Assembly (NCBI GenBank): GCA_003133225.1
Contig: PKWL01000138.1
Location: forward strand, 1-52,260
Direction: 5' to 3'
Length of the DNA stretch: 52,260 nt
Source: Janthinobacterium sp.
GTDB lineage: Bacteria > Pseudomonadota > Gammaproteobacteria > Burkholderiales > Burkholderiaceae_D
The position numbers and the translations under genes are program-made. Below, piece after piece: positions 8,596 to 18,607 of the stretch; position 1 is the first letter of the stretch, and each line of letters starts with the position of its first letter. The notes under the pieces were generated by a model. It ran no database searches. It saw only the letters and a list, made by a program, of their open reading frames with translations, and was not told where the DNA came from.

Positions 8596-8837
8596 CCGGC
8601 GCTTCACGCCTGACGGACACCGTCCAAGCGGCGCAGCCGCACGCCACGGTTCCCCGCGGAATTAGGCCAAATATATTTAGACAAATTATATTTGTCATAG
8701 TATATTTATCTAGAGCTGATGAGCTGGCCTATTTTGCCCTTAACGTTCGAAGTAGACGAGTCCATCGCGCTCATCAAAGTGAATGTGCATCAATCGCGTT
8801 GGCGTGGCCATCAAACAAAAATAAGTGCTTCGATTCC

Positions 8838-9659
8838 ATGAGTCCGATCAATAACAACGGCACGCAGTACACAGTTCCGCCCAATCCAGGGCGCTGGCGT
8901 GCACTGACGTTGGCGGCGGCCTTTCATCTCGGATTATTTTTACTCCTATGGCTCGGCGTGCTGTGGAAAAGCGAGAGGCCCATCGCAGCCGAAGCGAAAA
9001 CCGTGCATCCGAATAGACAAGCCCAGCCGCGATCAGAACGGGCGCCGGAATTCACGCCTGCGGCAAAGCCGGTACTCCCGACGCCGGCCAAGTTTCCGGG
9101 AGCGCTCGATACCCCAGCATTAGCGGCCCCCTCCCCAGAACGGCGTTCTGGCAAAAAAAATGTGGACCGCGACAAGCAAGCCGGCGCCGCCGCGCATAAC
9201 GAACAACAAAAACAGACAGCGCGCGGAAAGGCTGCCGCTCTCGCGGAAAAACAAGCTGACAAGCAAGTGAGAGAACGCGCCAAAGAACGGGCCACAGCGG
9301 TGGTGGCGCGTTCCTTTGAAATTGCACAGGGTCAGCGCGCCGCCAAATTTAAAATGGAGCGAGAAAAGCAAGCTGACTCGGTCAAGCGCAAAGCGCACAT
9401 CAAGTACGAAAAGCAGTCTGCCGGCAAGGCAAAAGAACAGTTTAAAAAACACAGCCCCAACAAGGCAAACGAAGCGGCAAACCAGCTGGCCAAAAACACG
9501 GCGCGACGGTTCAAAGCTAGTACGAAGGCATTTGCCAGCAAGAGGAAACTGGCGGATCAGCTAGCGAAGAAAAAAATTGCCACCAATGAAGACAAGGAGC
9601 GAGGGCAGGCGCATGAGATCGAAATGCGCCGCATCACGGGTAGTGTCAGCCAGCGTTAG
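8838..9659 (+). CDS. Orphan TolA-like envelope protein lacking the C-terminal domain
   Basis: 273 residues from ATG 8838; a TTG at 8799 is possible but less likely. A single N-terminal transmembrane helix (about residues 22-43, LAAAFHLGLFLLLWLGVLW) includes a histidine, as in the TolA/TonB anchor. It is followed by a proline-rich segment and then a long lysine/alanine/glutamate-rich helical region (about 95-260). This matches domains I and II of TolA. The globular C-terminal domain III that binds Pal/TolB and colicins is missing: the protein ends in charged helix. No tolQ, tolR, tolB or pal lies nearby. It may be a truncated duplicate or a structural coiled-coil envelope protein. A terminator lies about 100 bp downstream. 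Confidence 0.6.
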   Translation: MSPINNNGTQYTVPPNPGRWRALTLAAAFHLGLFLLLWLGVLWKSERPIAAEAKTVHPNRQAQPRSERAPEFTPAAKPVLPTPAKFPGALDTPALAAPSPERRSGKKNVDRDKQAGAAAHNEQQKQTARGKAAALAEKQADKQVRERAKERATAVVARSFEIAQGQRAAKFKMEREKQADSVKRKAHIKYEKQSAGKAKEQFKKHSPNKANEAANQLAKNTARRFKASTKAFASKRKLADQLAKKKIATNEDKERGQAHEIEMRRITGSVSQR

Positions 9660-9758
9660 GTGAATGGTTGGCGCCGCTGACGGGGGCCCGCAATCGCCCC
9701 CGGACGCCAACAATGGCAACCGGGACCTGCATGAGCGGACGGGGGGCCGCTTAGCGCA

Positions 9759-9785
9759 GGCGTGCTTGGCCACACGCCCATTTTT
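9759..9785 (+). terminator. Intrinsic terminator downstream of the TolA-like gene
   Basis: Stem GGCGTG (9759-9764) / CACGCC (9773-9778) with an 8-base loop, followed by CA and five T. It separates the TolA-like gene from the catalase gene, so the two are probably transcribed independently. Confidence 0.6.
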
Positions 9786-9889
9786 AATCTAATGCGCTTT
9801 GTCTATTTAATCTTATGTTCGCATAGTGATTGCGGCACCATGGCAAGAGTATCTATACTTACCTTCCTGATCACCTAAGGACGTATGCC

Positions 9890-11350
9890 ATGGCTCCGAA
9901 AAACCTGACCACGAATGCTGGCGCACCCGTATCCGACAATCAGAATGTGATGACTGCCGGCCCCCGTGGTCCTGCGCTTTTGCAAGACATTTGGTTTCTG
10001 GAAAAACTTGCGCACTTTGATCGCGAGGTCATTCCCGAGCGTCGCATGCATGCCAAGGGATCGGCGGCGTACGGTAGCTTCACAGTCACGCACGATATCA
10101 CCCAGTACACGCGGGCCAAAATATTTTCTCAGGTGGGTAAGAAGACGGACCTCTTTATGCGCTTTTCTACGGTTGCCGGTGAGCGTGGTGCGGCCGACGC
10201 CGAGCGCGACATCCGCGGCGTCGCGATGAAGTTCTACACGGAAGAGGGTAACTGGGATCTGGTTGGCAACAATACACCCGTCTTCTTTATGCGCGATCCA
10301 CTCAAGTTTCCAGATTTGAACCATGCAGTAAAGCGCGATCCGCGCACCAATCTCAGGAGCGCCAAGAACAACTGGGACTTCTGGACATGGTTGCCCGAGG
10401 CGTTGCATCAGGTCACCATTGTGATGAGTGATCGTGGTATTCCCGCTTCGTATCGCCACATGCATTGCTTCGGCAGCCATACTTTCAGCTTCATTAACGC
10501 CAAGAACGAGCGCCACTGGGTCAAGTTTCATTTTAAAACGCAGCAAGGCATCAAAAATCTGACCGATGCCGAGGCCGCGCAAGTCATCGCCCACGATCGT
10601 GAGAGCAGCCAGCGCGATTTGTACGAGTCGATCGAGAACAAGGACTATCCGCGCTGGACCATGTATGTTCAGATCATGCGGGAAAACGATGCCGCCACGG
10701 TCCCCTACCATCCGTTCGACCTCACCAAAATATGGCCAAAGAAAGATTACCCGCTGATCGAGGTGGGCGTTCTGGAATTGAACCGCAACCCAGAAAATTA
10801 TTACGCTGAAGTGGAGCAGTCGGCATTCAATCCGGCCGACGTGGTGCCCGGTATCAGCTTTTCGCCGGACAAGATGCTGCAGGGCCGGCTTTTTGCATAC
10901 GGCGACGCCCAACGCTACCGTCTCGGGGTAAACCATAGCCAGATCCCTGTGAACGCGCCTAAATGTCCATTCCACAGCTATCATCGCGACGGTGCCATGC
11001 GCGTGGACGCCAATCATGGCGGCACCATCGGCTACGAGCCGAACAGCTATGGCCAGTGGCAGGAACAACCCGATTTTTCGGAACCGCCATTGTCCGTGGA
11101 AGGTGCCGCGGATCACTGGAACCACCGGGTGGACGACGATTATTATTCCCAGCCAGGCGCGCTGTTTAGGCTAATGACTCCCGCTCAGCAGCAAGTGCTG
11201 TTCGAGAATACGGCACGCTCCTTGGGCGGGACGCCCCATGAAATACAAACGCGTCACATCGACAATTGCACCAAGGCCGATCCCGCTTACGGCGCGGGTG
11301 TGGCCAAGGCGCTAGGCGTCAGTCGAAAACTCGATACGCTTGGCGTGTGA
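9890..11350 (+). CDS. katA: Monofunctional haem catalase (KatA type)
   Basis: 486 residues from ATG 9890, preceded by TAAGGACG; an in-frame start 60 bases upstream is unlikely. It breaks down hydrogen peroxide to water and oxygen. Visible landmarks: catalytic His54 ([12 protein letters not shown]), distal-side Asn127/128 ([13 protein letters not shown]) and the proximal haem ligand Tyr337 in [14 protein letters not shown]. Length and motifs fit a small-subunit catalase, with no extra C-terminal flavodoxin-like domain. No signal peptide is present, so it is likely cytoplasmic. It is flanked by non-coding gaps on both sides, suggesting a single-gene transcript. OxyR control is common for such genes, but I could not define a convincing site. 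Confidence 0.93.
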   Translation: MAPKNLTTNAGAPVSDNQNVMTAGPRGPALLQDIWFLEKLAHFDREVIPERRMHAKGSAAYGSFTVTHDITQYTRAKIFSQVGKKTDLFMRFSTVAGERGAADAERDIRGVAMKFYTEEGNWDLVGNNTPVFFMRDPLKFPDLNHAVKRDPRTNLRSAKNNWDFWTWLPEALHQVTIVMSDRGIPASYRHMHCFGSHTFSFINAKNERHWVKFHFKTQQGIKNLTDAEAAQVIAHDRESSQRDLYESIENKDYPRWTMYVQIMRENDAATVPYHPFDLTKIWPKKDYPLIEVGVLELNRNPENYYAEVEQSAFNPADVVPGISFSPDKMLQGRLFAYGDAQRYRLGVNHSQIPVNAPKCPFHSYHRDGAMRVDANHGGTIGYEPNSYGQWQEQPDFSEPPLSVEGAADHWNHRVDDDYYSQPGALFRLMTPAQQQVLFENTARSLGGTPHEIQTRHIDNCTKADPAYGAGVAKALGVSRKLDTLGV

Positions 11351-11692
11351 ATGACGACGGCGGCAGCCCCCTTGATCAATCCACCCTGTGGTCTGACCAA
11401 GATGCGCCGCCGCATTTAGCAGCGCTCACAGACGCGGCACTTACAGCGATTTCATGGGCGCGCCGCGGAGTGGCAGAAAGAACTGATGCTGCTGGCTGCG
11501 CCAAGCGACGACCGGACAGTCTCCGCGCCCCGGCTTGCCGCGGCGTGTTGCCGCTAAGATGCAAAAATGACGCCGTTTGCACACCCATTTTTTCCATTCC
11601 ACTGTTGCGTCTGGTGCCAGACAGCGCCGCGCATCGGTCACAGCAGCTGCTCACGCGCGATATTTTGGCTAGTCTTTTTTCTGGGGAGCACC
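11351..11692 (+). other. Intergenic gap before the ABC/LolA-like operon
   Basis: About 340 bp with no credible gene. It must hold the promoter of the downstream four-gene operon. I could not assign -35/-10 elements with confidence and see no terminator with a T run after the catalase. Confidence 0.35.
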
Positions 11693-12400
11693 ATGCATCC
11701 TGTCGTTCTCAAGCACGTTGGCAAGACTTACCATCTCGATTCGGTCGACGTTCCGGCGCTAACCGATATCAACCTGGAAATCCGTCCCAACTGTTTCACG
11801 GTAATTTCCGGCCCGTCCGGCAGTGGCAAAACGACCTTGCTAAATCTAATCGGTTGCATCGATCGGCCCGATATGGGCGAGATCGTGGTTGCTGGACAAT
11901 GGGTGCAAAAAATGTCGGATGACGCCTTGTCCGATTTTCGAGCCCGCCATCTGGGTTTCATTTTTCAGAACTTCAACTTGCTGCCGGTGCTGACCGCGTA
12001 TGAGAATGTGGAATTCCCGCTGATGCTAACCAAGGTGTCGGCCGCACAGCGCAAACAAAGAGTGCTCGCTTTGCTCGATGCCGTTGGTCTGTCGGAGCGG
12101 GCGCAAAATCGCCCGGGCCAGTTGTCAGGCGGGCAGCGGCAACGGGTCGCCATCGCCCGCGCCTTGGCCACTGAGCCGAAACTGGTCCTCGCCGACGAGC
12201 CGACCGCCAATCTCGACAGCCAGACCGGCGTTGCGATCATCGCCTTGATGCGCAAGATGCAGCGTGAGCATCACGTGTCATTCGTATTTTCTTCGCACGA
12301 TCCTCAAGTGCAGGCCGAAGCCGACGATGCGATATTCATCCGCGACGGGCGCATCACCAGTGTCGAACGGCGCACCAAAACAGACGAGGCCGCAGCTTGA
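11693..12400 (+). CDS. ABC transporter ATPase, LolD/MacB-like
   Basis: 235 residues from ATG 11693 (GGGGAG upstream). Walker [11 protein letters not shown]-loop ([17 protein letters not shown]), signature LSGGQRQR, Walker B LVLADEPT and the switch His in SSHD are all intact. The Q-loop region is typical of the LolD/MacB/FtsE group, which energises mechanical work on envelope substrates rather than classical import. Its stop overlaps the start of the permease gene by 4 bp. It heads an operon with a FtsX-type permease, a LolA-like protein and an outer-membrane barrel, so it probably drives lipid or lipoprotein movement, or export. Confidence 0.88.
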   Translation: MHPVVLKHVGKTYHLDSVDVPALTDINLEIRPNCFTVISGPSGSGKTTLLNLIGCIDRPDMGEIVVAGQWVQKMSDDALSDFRARHLGFIFQNFNLLPVLTAYENVEFPLMLTKVSAAQRKQRVLALLDAVGLSERAQNRPGQLSGGQRQRVAIARALATEPKLVLADEPTANLDSQTGVAIIALMRKMQREHHVSFVFSSHDPQVQAEADDAIFIRDGRITSVERRTKTDEAAA

Positions 12401-13785
12401 AAACCTTCTCCCTCGCTTTGCGCAATCTGCTGCGCAATCGTCGTCGTTCACTCACCACGCTGCTCGCGATGATTATCGGCTTGGTGGCGGTTTTGATATT
12501 TGGCGGTTACCGCTCGAATATTACCTACGGCATGCAAACCGGGTTTGTACAAGGCAGCGGTCATTTGCAGATTCAGCACAAGGACTATTTTCTCGATGGC
12601 AGCGATAATCCGACTGCCTACGGCATACCAAAATATCAGCGCCTCATTGACGTGGTAAAGCACGATCCCGTGTTAGCGCCCATGTTGACGGTGGTCACGC
12701 CAACCTTGCAGCTGGGCGGCATTGCCGGAAATTTTGCTGGCGGGGTTTCGCGTTCCGTGATTGCGCTCGGCGTGGTAGTGGAGGAACGTAACCGCATGTT
12801 GTCGTGGAACGACTACGGCTTGACCAGCTACGCCCACCTTTTGCCTTTAAGCGGCACCAGCCAAGACGCAGTCGTCGTCGGGAGCGGCGTTGCGCGCAAG
12901 CTTAAACTTTGCAATGTCCTCAAAGTGCCGAATTGCCAGCAAGCACCCATGCTAGCGTCCGCTGACGGCAAGCCAGCGCCGGACGACATCTTGGCGCTGT
13001 CGGCGCTGGAAAAAACGGAGCACCCGCAGGAGGACGAGACCCGGATCGAAATGTTGGCGGCGACAGCGCATGGCGCACCCAATGTCGCCAGCCTGAGCGT
13101 AGTCAAGGCCGAGAATATGGGGATCAAGGCGGTCGATGACGTCTACCTTGCCATGCATTTGTCCCAGGCGCAAAAATTGATTTACGGGACGGCGCCACCT
13201 CAAGTGACTGCCGTTCAGATACAACTTCAGCACACCAGCCAAATACCCGCCGCCCAAGCGCGTCTTGCGCAGCTGCTCGCCACCACATTCAAGGCCGAGC
13301 CCCTGGAAATCCTGGATTTTAGGGCACTCAACCCGCTGTATGGTCAAACGGTTCAATTCATGAATTCCATGTTCGGCTTTATCGCCGTGTTAATCGGCGT
13401 CATTGTCCTATTTACAATAGGGAACACCATGAGTACCGCAGTCGTTGAACGCACCGTCGAAATCGGCACTTTGCGGGCCATGGGGTTGCGCCGTTCCGGT
13501 ATCTTGCGTTTATTTATGTGCGAAGGCATCTTGCTCGGTTTGATCGGCGCTGTAACGGGCCTGCTCTGTGCGCTACTCATCTCCACCTTGATCAATCATA
13601 GCGGCCTGACCTGGACTCCGCCCGGTTATTCCTACGCCTATCTGCTCTTGGTGCGCGTTTGGCAAGATACGAATCTGGTGATCGGTAGCGTGATCGGTTT
13701 AATGATCGTCACCGTCATTTCCGCATGGTGGCCCGCCAGTCGCGCAGCGAAGTTGATGATCGTCGATGCCCTGCGCCACGTCTAA
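12397..13785 (+). CDS. FtsX/MacB-type ABC transporter permease
   Basis: 462 residues, starting at a TTG that overlaps the ATPase stop (TTGA). An N-terminal membrane helix (about 20-40) is followed by a large periplasmic domain (about 45-320) containing two cysteines near CNVLKVPNC. A C-terminal block of three helices contains the FtsX signature region (FTIGNTMSTAVVERTVEIGTLRAMG begins near residue 340). This four-helix topology matches LolC/LolE and MacB. One permease gene is present, so a homodimer is expected. No periplasmic adaptor of the MacA type is encoded nearby. The LolA-like gene follows after 13 bp. Confidence 0.87.
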   Translation: MKTFSLALRNLLRNRRRSLTTLLAMIIGLVAVLIFGGYRSNITYGMQTGFVQGSGHLQIQHKDYFLDGSDNPTAYGIPKYQRLIDVVKHDPVLAPMLTVVTPTLQLGGIAGNFAGGVSRSVIALGVVVEERNRMLSWNDYGLTSYAHLLPLSGTSQDAVVVGSGVARKLKLCNVLKVPNCQQAPMLASADGKPAPDDILALSALEKTEHPQEDETRIEMLAATAHGAPNVASLSVVKAENMGIKAVDDVYLAMHLSQAQKLIYGTAPPQVTAVQIQLQHTSQIPAAQARLAQLLATTFKAEPLEILDFRALNPLYGQTVQFMNSMFGFIAVLIGVIVLFTIGNTMSTAVVERTVEIGTLRAMGLRRSGILRLFMCEGILLGLIGAVTGLLCALLISTLINHSGLTWTPPGYSYAYLLLVRVWQDTNLVIGSVIGLMIVTVISAWWPASRAAKLMIVDALRHV

Positions 13786-13798
13786 CGATAAATACCAT

Positions 13799-14575
13799 AT
13801 GAAACGAATGACCAAGGTTTGGCTGGCGTTAATGGCATGCGGCCTTGTGGCGGCAGCCAATGCCAGCCCAAGCGCCCAGGAAATTCTGGCCGCAAGCGAC
13901 ACCGTGCGCAATCCCGACTATCCGTTCGGATTGACCAATACACTCGTTGAATATCGCAACGGCAAGCAAACTGATGCCAGCACGCTGGCCATTTATTCCA
14001 AGGCCGATCCCCATAGCGGGCAATTTCGCAGCCTTATCCGTTACTTGGCGCCGCCCCGCGACGCCAACAAGCTGATCTTGTACAACGGCAAAGACCTGTG
14101 GTTTTATGACCCCGCCAGCAAGGCCAGCATCCGCCTGTCGCCGCAGCAACGACTGCTGGGCCAGGCCTCCAATGGCGATGTCGTCACCGTCAATTTGGCC
14201 AAGGATTACCAGGCTACCGCGGCCATTGAAGAAGATGCCCAGGATGGCGAACGGCAAATCAAGCGCTGCTACAAGTTGGCACTGTCTGCCAGTACGCCTG
14301 ATGCCACCTATCATCAGATCGAGATGTGGGTCGAAGTTGCCAACAGCCATCCCGTCAAAGCGCGTTTTTACACGGATAGCGGCAAGCTTTTGAAGACCGC
14401 CTATTATCGCCATTACCAAAAGCAGCTGGGTACCGAACGTCCGACCGAGACGGTGATCATCGATGGCCTCGACCCGAATTGGGTCACCATCATGCGCTAC
14501 TCCGACATGATCAAGCGCGAGGTGCCGGAGGCATGGCTGCAGCGCGACTACCTGGCGCGCTTCAAGCCGGAATGA
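13799..14575 (+). CDS. LolA-like periplasmic protein (outer-membrane lipoprotein-sorting family)
   Basis: 258 residues with a Sec signal peptide (MKRMTKVWLALMACGLVAAANA). The mature part resembles the LolA-like family usually named outer-membrane lipoprotein-sorting protein. Recognisable parts are the N-terminal SAQEILAASDTVRNPDYPF, strand-rich repeats (FRSLIRYLAPPRDANKLIL, GKDLWFYDPASKASIRLSPQQRLLGQ) and the C-terminal ETVIIDGLDPN. The family adopts an open half-barrel that holds lipid or acyl chains. It overlaps the next gene (ATGATGA). Placed between an ABC permease and an outer-membrane barrel, it is a good candidate for a periplasmic carrier. The cargo is unknown. Confidence 0.82.
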   Translation: MKRMTKVWLALMACGLVAAANASPSAQEILAASDTVRNPDYPFGLTNTLVEYRNGKQTDASTLAIYSKADPHSGQFRSLIRYLAPPRDANKLILYNGKDLWFYDPASKASIRLSPQQRLLGQASNGDVVTVNLAKDYQATAAIEEDAQDGERQIKRCYKLALSASTPDATYHQIEMWVEVANSHPVKARFYTDSGKLLKTAYYRHYQKQLGTERPTETVIIDGLDPNWVTIMRYSDMIKREVPEAWLQRDYLARFKPE

Positions 14576-15921
14576 TGGGCGCAACGGGCCAATTTGTCCC
14601 AGTCGTGCACGGGGCGTTGCCATGGATACAGGCTTTTCGCGCGTGGCTCGTCGCCCTGATCAAGCTGCTAGTGTGGGCTGCGTTGTTCAAGGCCGGCGCC
14701 GCCCTGGCAGACGAGCAAGATGAGAGCGCGTTATCGCTGGCCGACCAGACGCCGACGGCGGCGGCGCATGCCAGCAACTGGCGCACGTTTGTCGAAGGCG
14801 CCTATGGCGGCGCCACCCTGCCCGATGGCAACCAGGAGCAACAAAACCACCGCTCGTCGTTCGACCTGCTCTATGACAAGTCATTGGCGGCCGGTTGGCG
14901 CGCCGTTTTTGCCGACCGCTTAGACATGAATTGGCCGGCGCAAGTTAGCGATCAGAACAGCATCAACACGATCAAGGATGCCTATCTGAGTTGGCAGGAA
15001 CAAGCGAACCGGATCTTTGACCTGGGCCGCATCAACGTCCACAATGGGGTCGCCATCGGCTATAACCCGACGGATTATTTTCGCTCGGGCGCGGTACGCT
15101 CAATCGTGTCGGTCGATCCAGCCAGCTTGAAAGAAAACCGGCAGGGTAGCGTCATGCTGCGTGGCCAAACACTGTGGGCGGGCGGCTCAATCACGGCCTT
15201 GTATTCGCCCAAATTGGCCGATCAGGCAAGTAATGACGGTTTCAATCCAGACTGGGGTGCGACCAACCACCAAAACCGCTGGCTCGTCGCCGTCAGTCAG
15301 AAATTTAGCGCCGGCATTAGTCCGGAATTTTTGGTTTATAAGGAAAACGATCTGCCTGTGCAGCTAGGTTTCAATCTGACCGGCCTGGTCAGTGATTCCA
15401 TGGTCGCCTACGTTGAATGGTCAGGCGGCAGCAGCCCATCGTTACTGTCACAAGCCTTGAGCCAGCTGGCCTTGCCTCATACGGATGATGTGGCATTTCG
15501 CAACCGTCTCTCTAGCGGGCTCACCTACACCACGGCCAACAAAATGTCACTCACAGCAGAACTTGAATATGGCGGTGGCGGCTTGGACCAAGCTGGCTGG
15601 GATGCCTTGGCGCGCGGCTCTCCGCTCATCTATGAACAATACCGAAACTCGCTCCAGATCGCTCAAGAGGCGCCGACCAAGCGGGCAGTATTTTTTTATG
15701 GCCTATGGCAAGATGCGCTGATCAACCATCTCGACTTGAGCGCTCTGGAACGGATTGATGCCGTTGACTACAGTCGAATGTCATGGCTGGAAGCGCGTTA
15801 CCATTTGGATCGTGCCGAGTTCGCTTTGCAATGGCAGCGCAATAGCGGCCAGCGCGTCAGTGATTTTGGCGCGGCGCCGCAGCTACAGAGCTGGCAAGTC
15901 GTGCTGCGATATTATTTCTAA
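14572..15921 (+). CDS. Outer-membrane beta-barrel protein of the ABC/LolA-like operon
   Basis: 449 residues from the ATG overlapping the upstream stop. A long N-terminal signal (core LVALIKLLVWAALFKAGAALA) is followed by alternating amphipathic strands throughout. The last residues, SWQVVLRYYF, form a final strand ending in phenylalanine, the usual BAM recognition signal. I do not recognise a named porin family. Its position as the last gene of a four-gene overlapping operon suggests it is the outer-membrane partner of the transporter, perhaps a lipid or substrate acceptor or exit channel. Confidence 0.75.
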   Translation: MMGATGQFVPVVHGALPWIQAFRAWLVALIKLLVWAALFKAGAALADEQDESALSLADQTPTAAAHASNWRTFVEGAYGGATLPDGNQEQQNHRSSFDLLYDKSLAAGWRAVFADRLDMNWPAQVSDQNSINTIKDAYLSWQEQANRIFDLGRINVHNGVAIGYNPTDYFRSGAVRSIVSVDPASLKENRQGSVMLRGQTLWAGGSITALYSPKLADQASNDGFNPDWGATNHQNRWLVAVSQKFSAGISPEFLVYKENDLPVQLGFNLTGLVSDSMVAYVEWSGGSSPSLLSQALSQLALPHTDDVAFRNRLSSGLTYTTANKMSLTAELEYGGGGLDQAGWDALARGSPLIYEQYRNSLQIAQEAPTKRAVFFYGLWQDALINHLDLSALERIDAVDYSRMSWLEARYHLDRAEFALQWQRNSGQRVSDFGAAPQLQSWQVVLRYYF

Positions 15922-16961
15922 TTTGATCGTGACGATGCACCAAGCCCAGACCATTTGGCGTTTCCCTTAAACGGCTTGCCCACATGGTCGCATCCGACTT
16001 TGCATTCTCTGGCTTTGACGATTCTTTTTCCGTGCCGGGAAAAATAGCCGACCTTATTTTCAAACTTCTGAACAATTCAAGCACGCCATAATCGGTGCGA
16101 CGGGTAAGACCCATCTGGGTGCAGTATCTTGAGCAAGCCATTTAAAAATTCTTTCCGCCGCATGTCCACTCGTTTCGCTCTTTCGACAGTCAATCTCGGC
16201 TAATAAGGCGCGTTGGTTTTCAGAGCTTATTTCCGCTGTTGCGGAAGGACGCACCTACCGGGCAATCCCGTTCAGATGACCTTCCATAAAACTGCGGATT
16301 TGGCTATTAGGCGCCCAATCGCTAGCGTGTGCGCGTCAATCGCGTGGCCAAGACGGACCAAGTGGCGTTACGAACTCATATTGCAACAGTATCTTGCGCA
16401 AAAAAAGCAATTAGCCCATCGCCGCGCAATTGTCTCAGCGAAATGGATGGGACCGCCATGGCTCATCTTCAAGACCGGGCTGGGACAATGGCCTCTCGGA
16501 GTTTGCCTTTGGTTCACCCCATAATGAGCCGCGTAGTGCATGGAATTATCAGACTTTATAACAGTCCGCAAAATCCAACGGAGTACTCAAAGTTGACGCC
16601 AATCATCCACACCAATACTTAATAGAAATGTCAGATGACGCAAACTTACTCAATTGCGTAACGGAAATCTAGATGCAAGTAACAAATATCTATTCAACAA
16701 TAATATTGCATTTTGCCATGACCGACAAATTGAAAGTGCCTTTGCTAATTGTCAAATCAAATATCAAGAGTGGCTTTAAATTGAACTAATAGTTCTGATT
16801 CTTGAGAAATGATAAGAAAGGTAGTTATGTCCAGTATGATTCATTCAGTCAAGGGATGCTATAGGTGTTCGTCAGAGTAACCTTTTCCCTGCGACCAAGA
16901 AATGAATAGAACGTCCCTTTCGTTCCCTCTCAGTTCCCTGTCACTCGATAAAGGAGAAGCC
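15922..16961. other. Gene-poor stretch
   Basis: About 1.04 kb. The first 600 bp carry only short ORFs without ribosome binding sites or recognisable domains. From about 16540 the sequence becomes A+T-rich, which probably includes the promoter of the lipoprotein gene. AAAGGAGAAGCC stands just before that start. No terminator with a T run is evident after the upstream operon. Confidence 0.4.
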
Positions 16962-18371
16962 ATGAACATCCTAAAACCCGCCAGTAAATGGCTAACGGCA
17001 AGTGCTGTCATGATGGGATTGGCAGTCGGTCTCGCTGGCTGCGGCAGTGGCGGTGGCAACGGTTCCTCTAACCAGCCGACAGTAGCCTTTTCTATCCCGG
17101 TATCCGGTTCCTCCATCAATCTTGGCCAGAGTGTGGAACTATCCTGGACGTCGACCAACGTCGCTTCCTGCACAGCATCCACCTCGAGCGCGTCGGCCGG
17201 CGCCTTCAGCGGCATAGTGGCGTCCATTGGCACCCAAACCGTGGCGCCGACGGCTCCCGGCAGCGTGACCTACATGCTGACCTGCACCGGTCCAAGCGGC
17301 AGTGCCACGGCCAGTAGTCCAACGGTAACCGTCAATCCCTCTATTCTTAGCACCTTGTCGACGATTACCACCATTGGATCCACTCTCGACCCGGTCGAGC
17401 ATGGGGGCAACCCTTACGGCCTGGGAATCGCGCCAAGCACGGCAGGCTTGATCACCGCCGGCGATCTCGTTGTCTGTAATTTCAACGATGGCGCGACCAA
17501 CACCGAAGGCTTGGGAACCACCATCATCGGCCTGCACCCGGTTGCCGGCGCCGCGCCTTATCGCATTTCGCAATCGGCACAATTGCAAGGCTGCAATGCG
17601 CTGAGTATGTTTCCTGACGATAGCATTTCCGCTTCCGCATTCTCAGCCAACTTGGTTCCGCTGGTGGCGCCCGACGGCACCGTCAACAATCCCTTTGCCA
17701 GCACCACCTTCCATGGTCCCTGGGGTCAAACCTTCGCGCCCGCAAATGACGACAATAGCATACCTGCCGCGCTGTATATTTCGAATGCTGCCACTGGATC
17801 GATCACCCGCATAACACTGGCCGGCGACGTCCCGCTTAGCTCCACGGAAATCGCTACCGGTTTTTGCGTCTCCGGCGCTCCCGGGGCTGTGTTCGCCCCG
17901 GCGGGCCTAACGTACGACCCCTCGATCGACACGCTGTACGTTATCGACACCAGCTCCTATAGTGTGGTTGCATTCTCCAATGTTTCGACTCTTCTCACCG
18001 ACGCGATCGTGGTCAACGGCAACTGCAGCGCCGTCAACCACACGCCTACTCCGGCACTGACCTTCTCTGGCCCCTCAGCGTCTTTGGCTACGGTCATTGC
18101 CAGCGGCGGACAACTGAACGCGCCGATCAGCGCGGCGCTCTTGATGGACGGCAATCTGGTGGTCGCCAATGCCGACATCGATGGACCGACGACCACCAAT
18201 TTGGTGTTTGAAATCTCACCGGCGATCGGTTTTGTCGGCGCGCCGGTGCAGCTCGATACGGGCGCTGCCGGTGCGTTGTTTGGACTTGCTACCACGACCG
18301 ATAGCAGCGGCAATCAGGTCATCTATTTCAATGACGACAATGACAACACCGTCAAGGCGCTGTCGAAATAG
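16962..18371 (+). CDS. Secreted lipoprotein with Ig-like and beta-propeller-like regions
   Basis: 469 residues from ATG 16962 (AAAGGAG 6 bp upstream). The lipoprotein signal ends in the lipobox LAGC, acylated Cys27, followed by a glycine/serine-rich linker. Residues about 40-135 look like a bacterial Ig-like domain (VELSWTSTNVASCTAS). The remainder (about 150-469) has repeated strand patterns and NPYGLGIAP / GLTYDPSIDTLYVID motifs like NHL or YncE-type beta-propellers. It is probably anchored in the outer membrane or exposed on the surface. No enzymatic residues are evident. It converges with the barrel-like gene at 18608. Confidence 0.7.
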   Translation: MNILKPASKWLTASAVMMGLAVGLAGCGSGGGNGSSNQPTVAFSIPVSGSSINLGQSVELSWTSTNVASCTASTSSASAGAFSGIVASIGTQTVAPTAPGSVTYMLTCTGPSGSATASSPTVTVNPSILSTLSTITTIGSTLDPVEHGGNPYGLGIAPSTAGLITAGDLVVCNFNDGATNTEGLGTTIIGLHPVAGAAPYRISQSAQLQGCNALSMFPDDSISASAFSANLVPLVAPDGTVNNPFASTTFHGPWGQTFAPANDDNSIPAALYISNAATGSITRITLAGDVPLSSTEIATGFCVSGAPGAVFAPAGLTYDPSIDTLYVIDTSSYSVVAFSNVSTLLTDAIVVNGNCSAVNHTPTPALTFSGPSASLATVIASGGQLNAPISAALLMDGNLVVANADIDGPTTTNLVFEISPAIGFVGAPVQLDTGAAGALFGLATTTDSSGNQVIYFNDDNDNTVKALSK

Positions 18372-18607
18372 CTGCGTGCGCCGAGGGAAACGATGAACGG
18401 AGGTTGTTTCCCTCGAAGTTGCCAATATGCGCGCAAGCGCAAAAAGTAGGATTTTCACACCCCCAACCTTCGAACGCGTTGTCCTTACTCTTTCGGGGAT
18501 CGGTAGTTTGGCACCATTTCCTAGCGGCGAAAGCCGGAGCTTTGGAGTGTGTTCTCAAACTCCAATATTTCTTGGTAGACTGGAGGCGATCACGTGAACG
18601 ACACGGG

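Larger units (their letters stand above)
6620..8837. other. Gene-poor stretch with terminators and a putative sRNA
   Basis: About 2.2 kb with no ORF that looks like a protein: those present are short, low in secondary-structure character and lack ribosome binding sites. It holds the putative sRNA at 7634-7729, intrinsic terminators at 8003-8042 and 8143-8170, and a tandem short repeat at 8556-8595, listed separately. The part at 6620-7600 shows nothing I recognise. The stretch at 8660-8760 is A+T-rich and could hold a promoter. Confidence 0.5.

Noticed and set aside
9780..9889. OxyR binding site before the catalase gene
   Set aside because: CTAT/ATAG-like tetramers occur but not in the regular spacing of an OxyR site.
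9875..11125. Long antisense frame opposite the catalase gene
   Set aside because: It mirrors a highly conserved gene, has no domain and no start signal. It is a product of codon bias.
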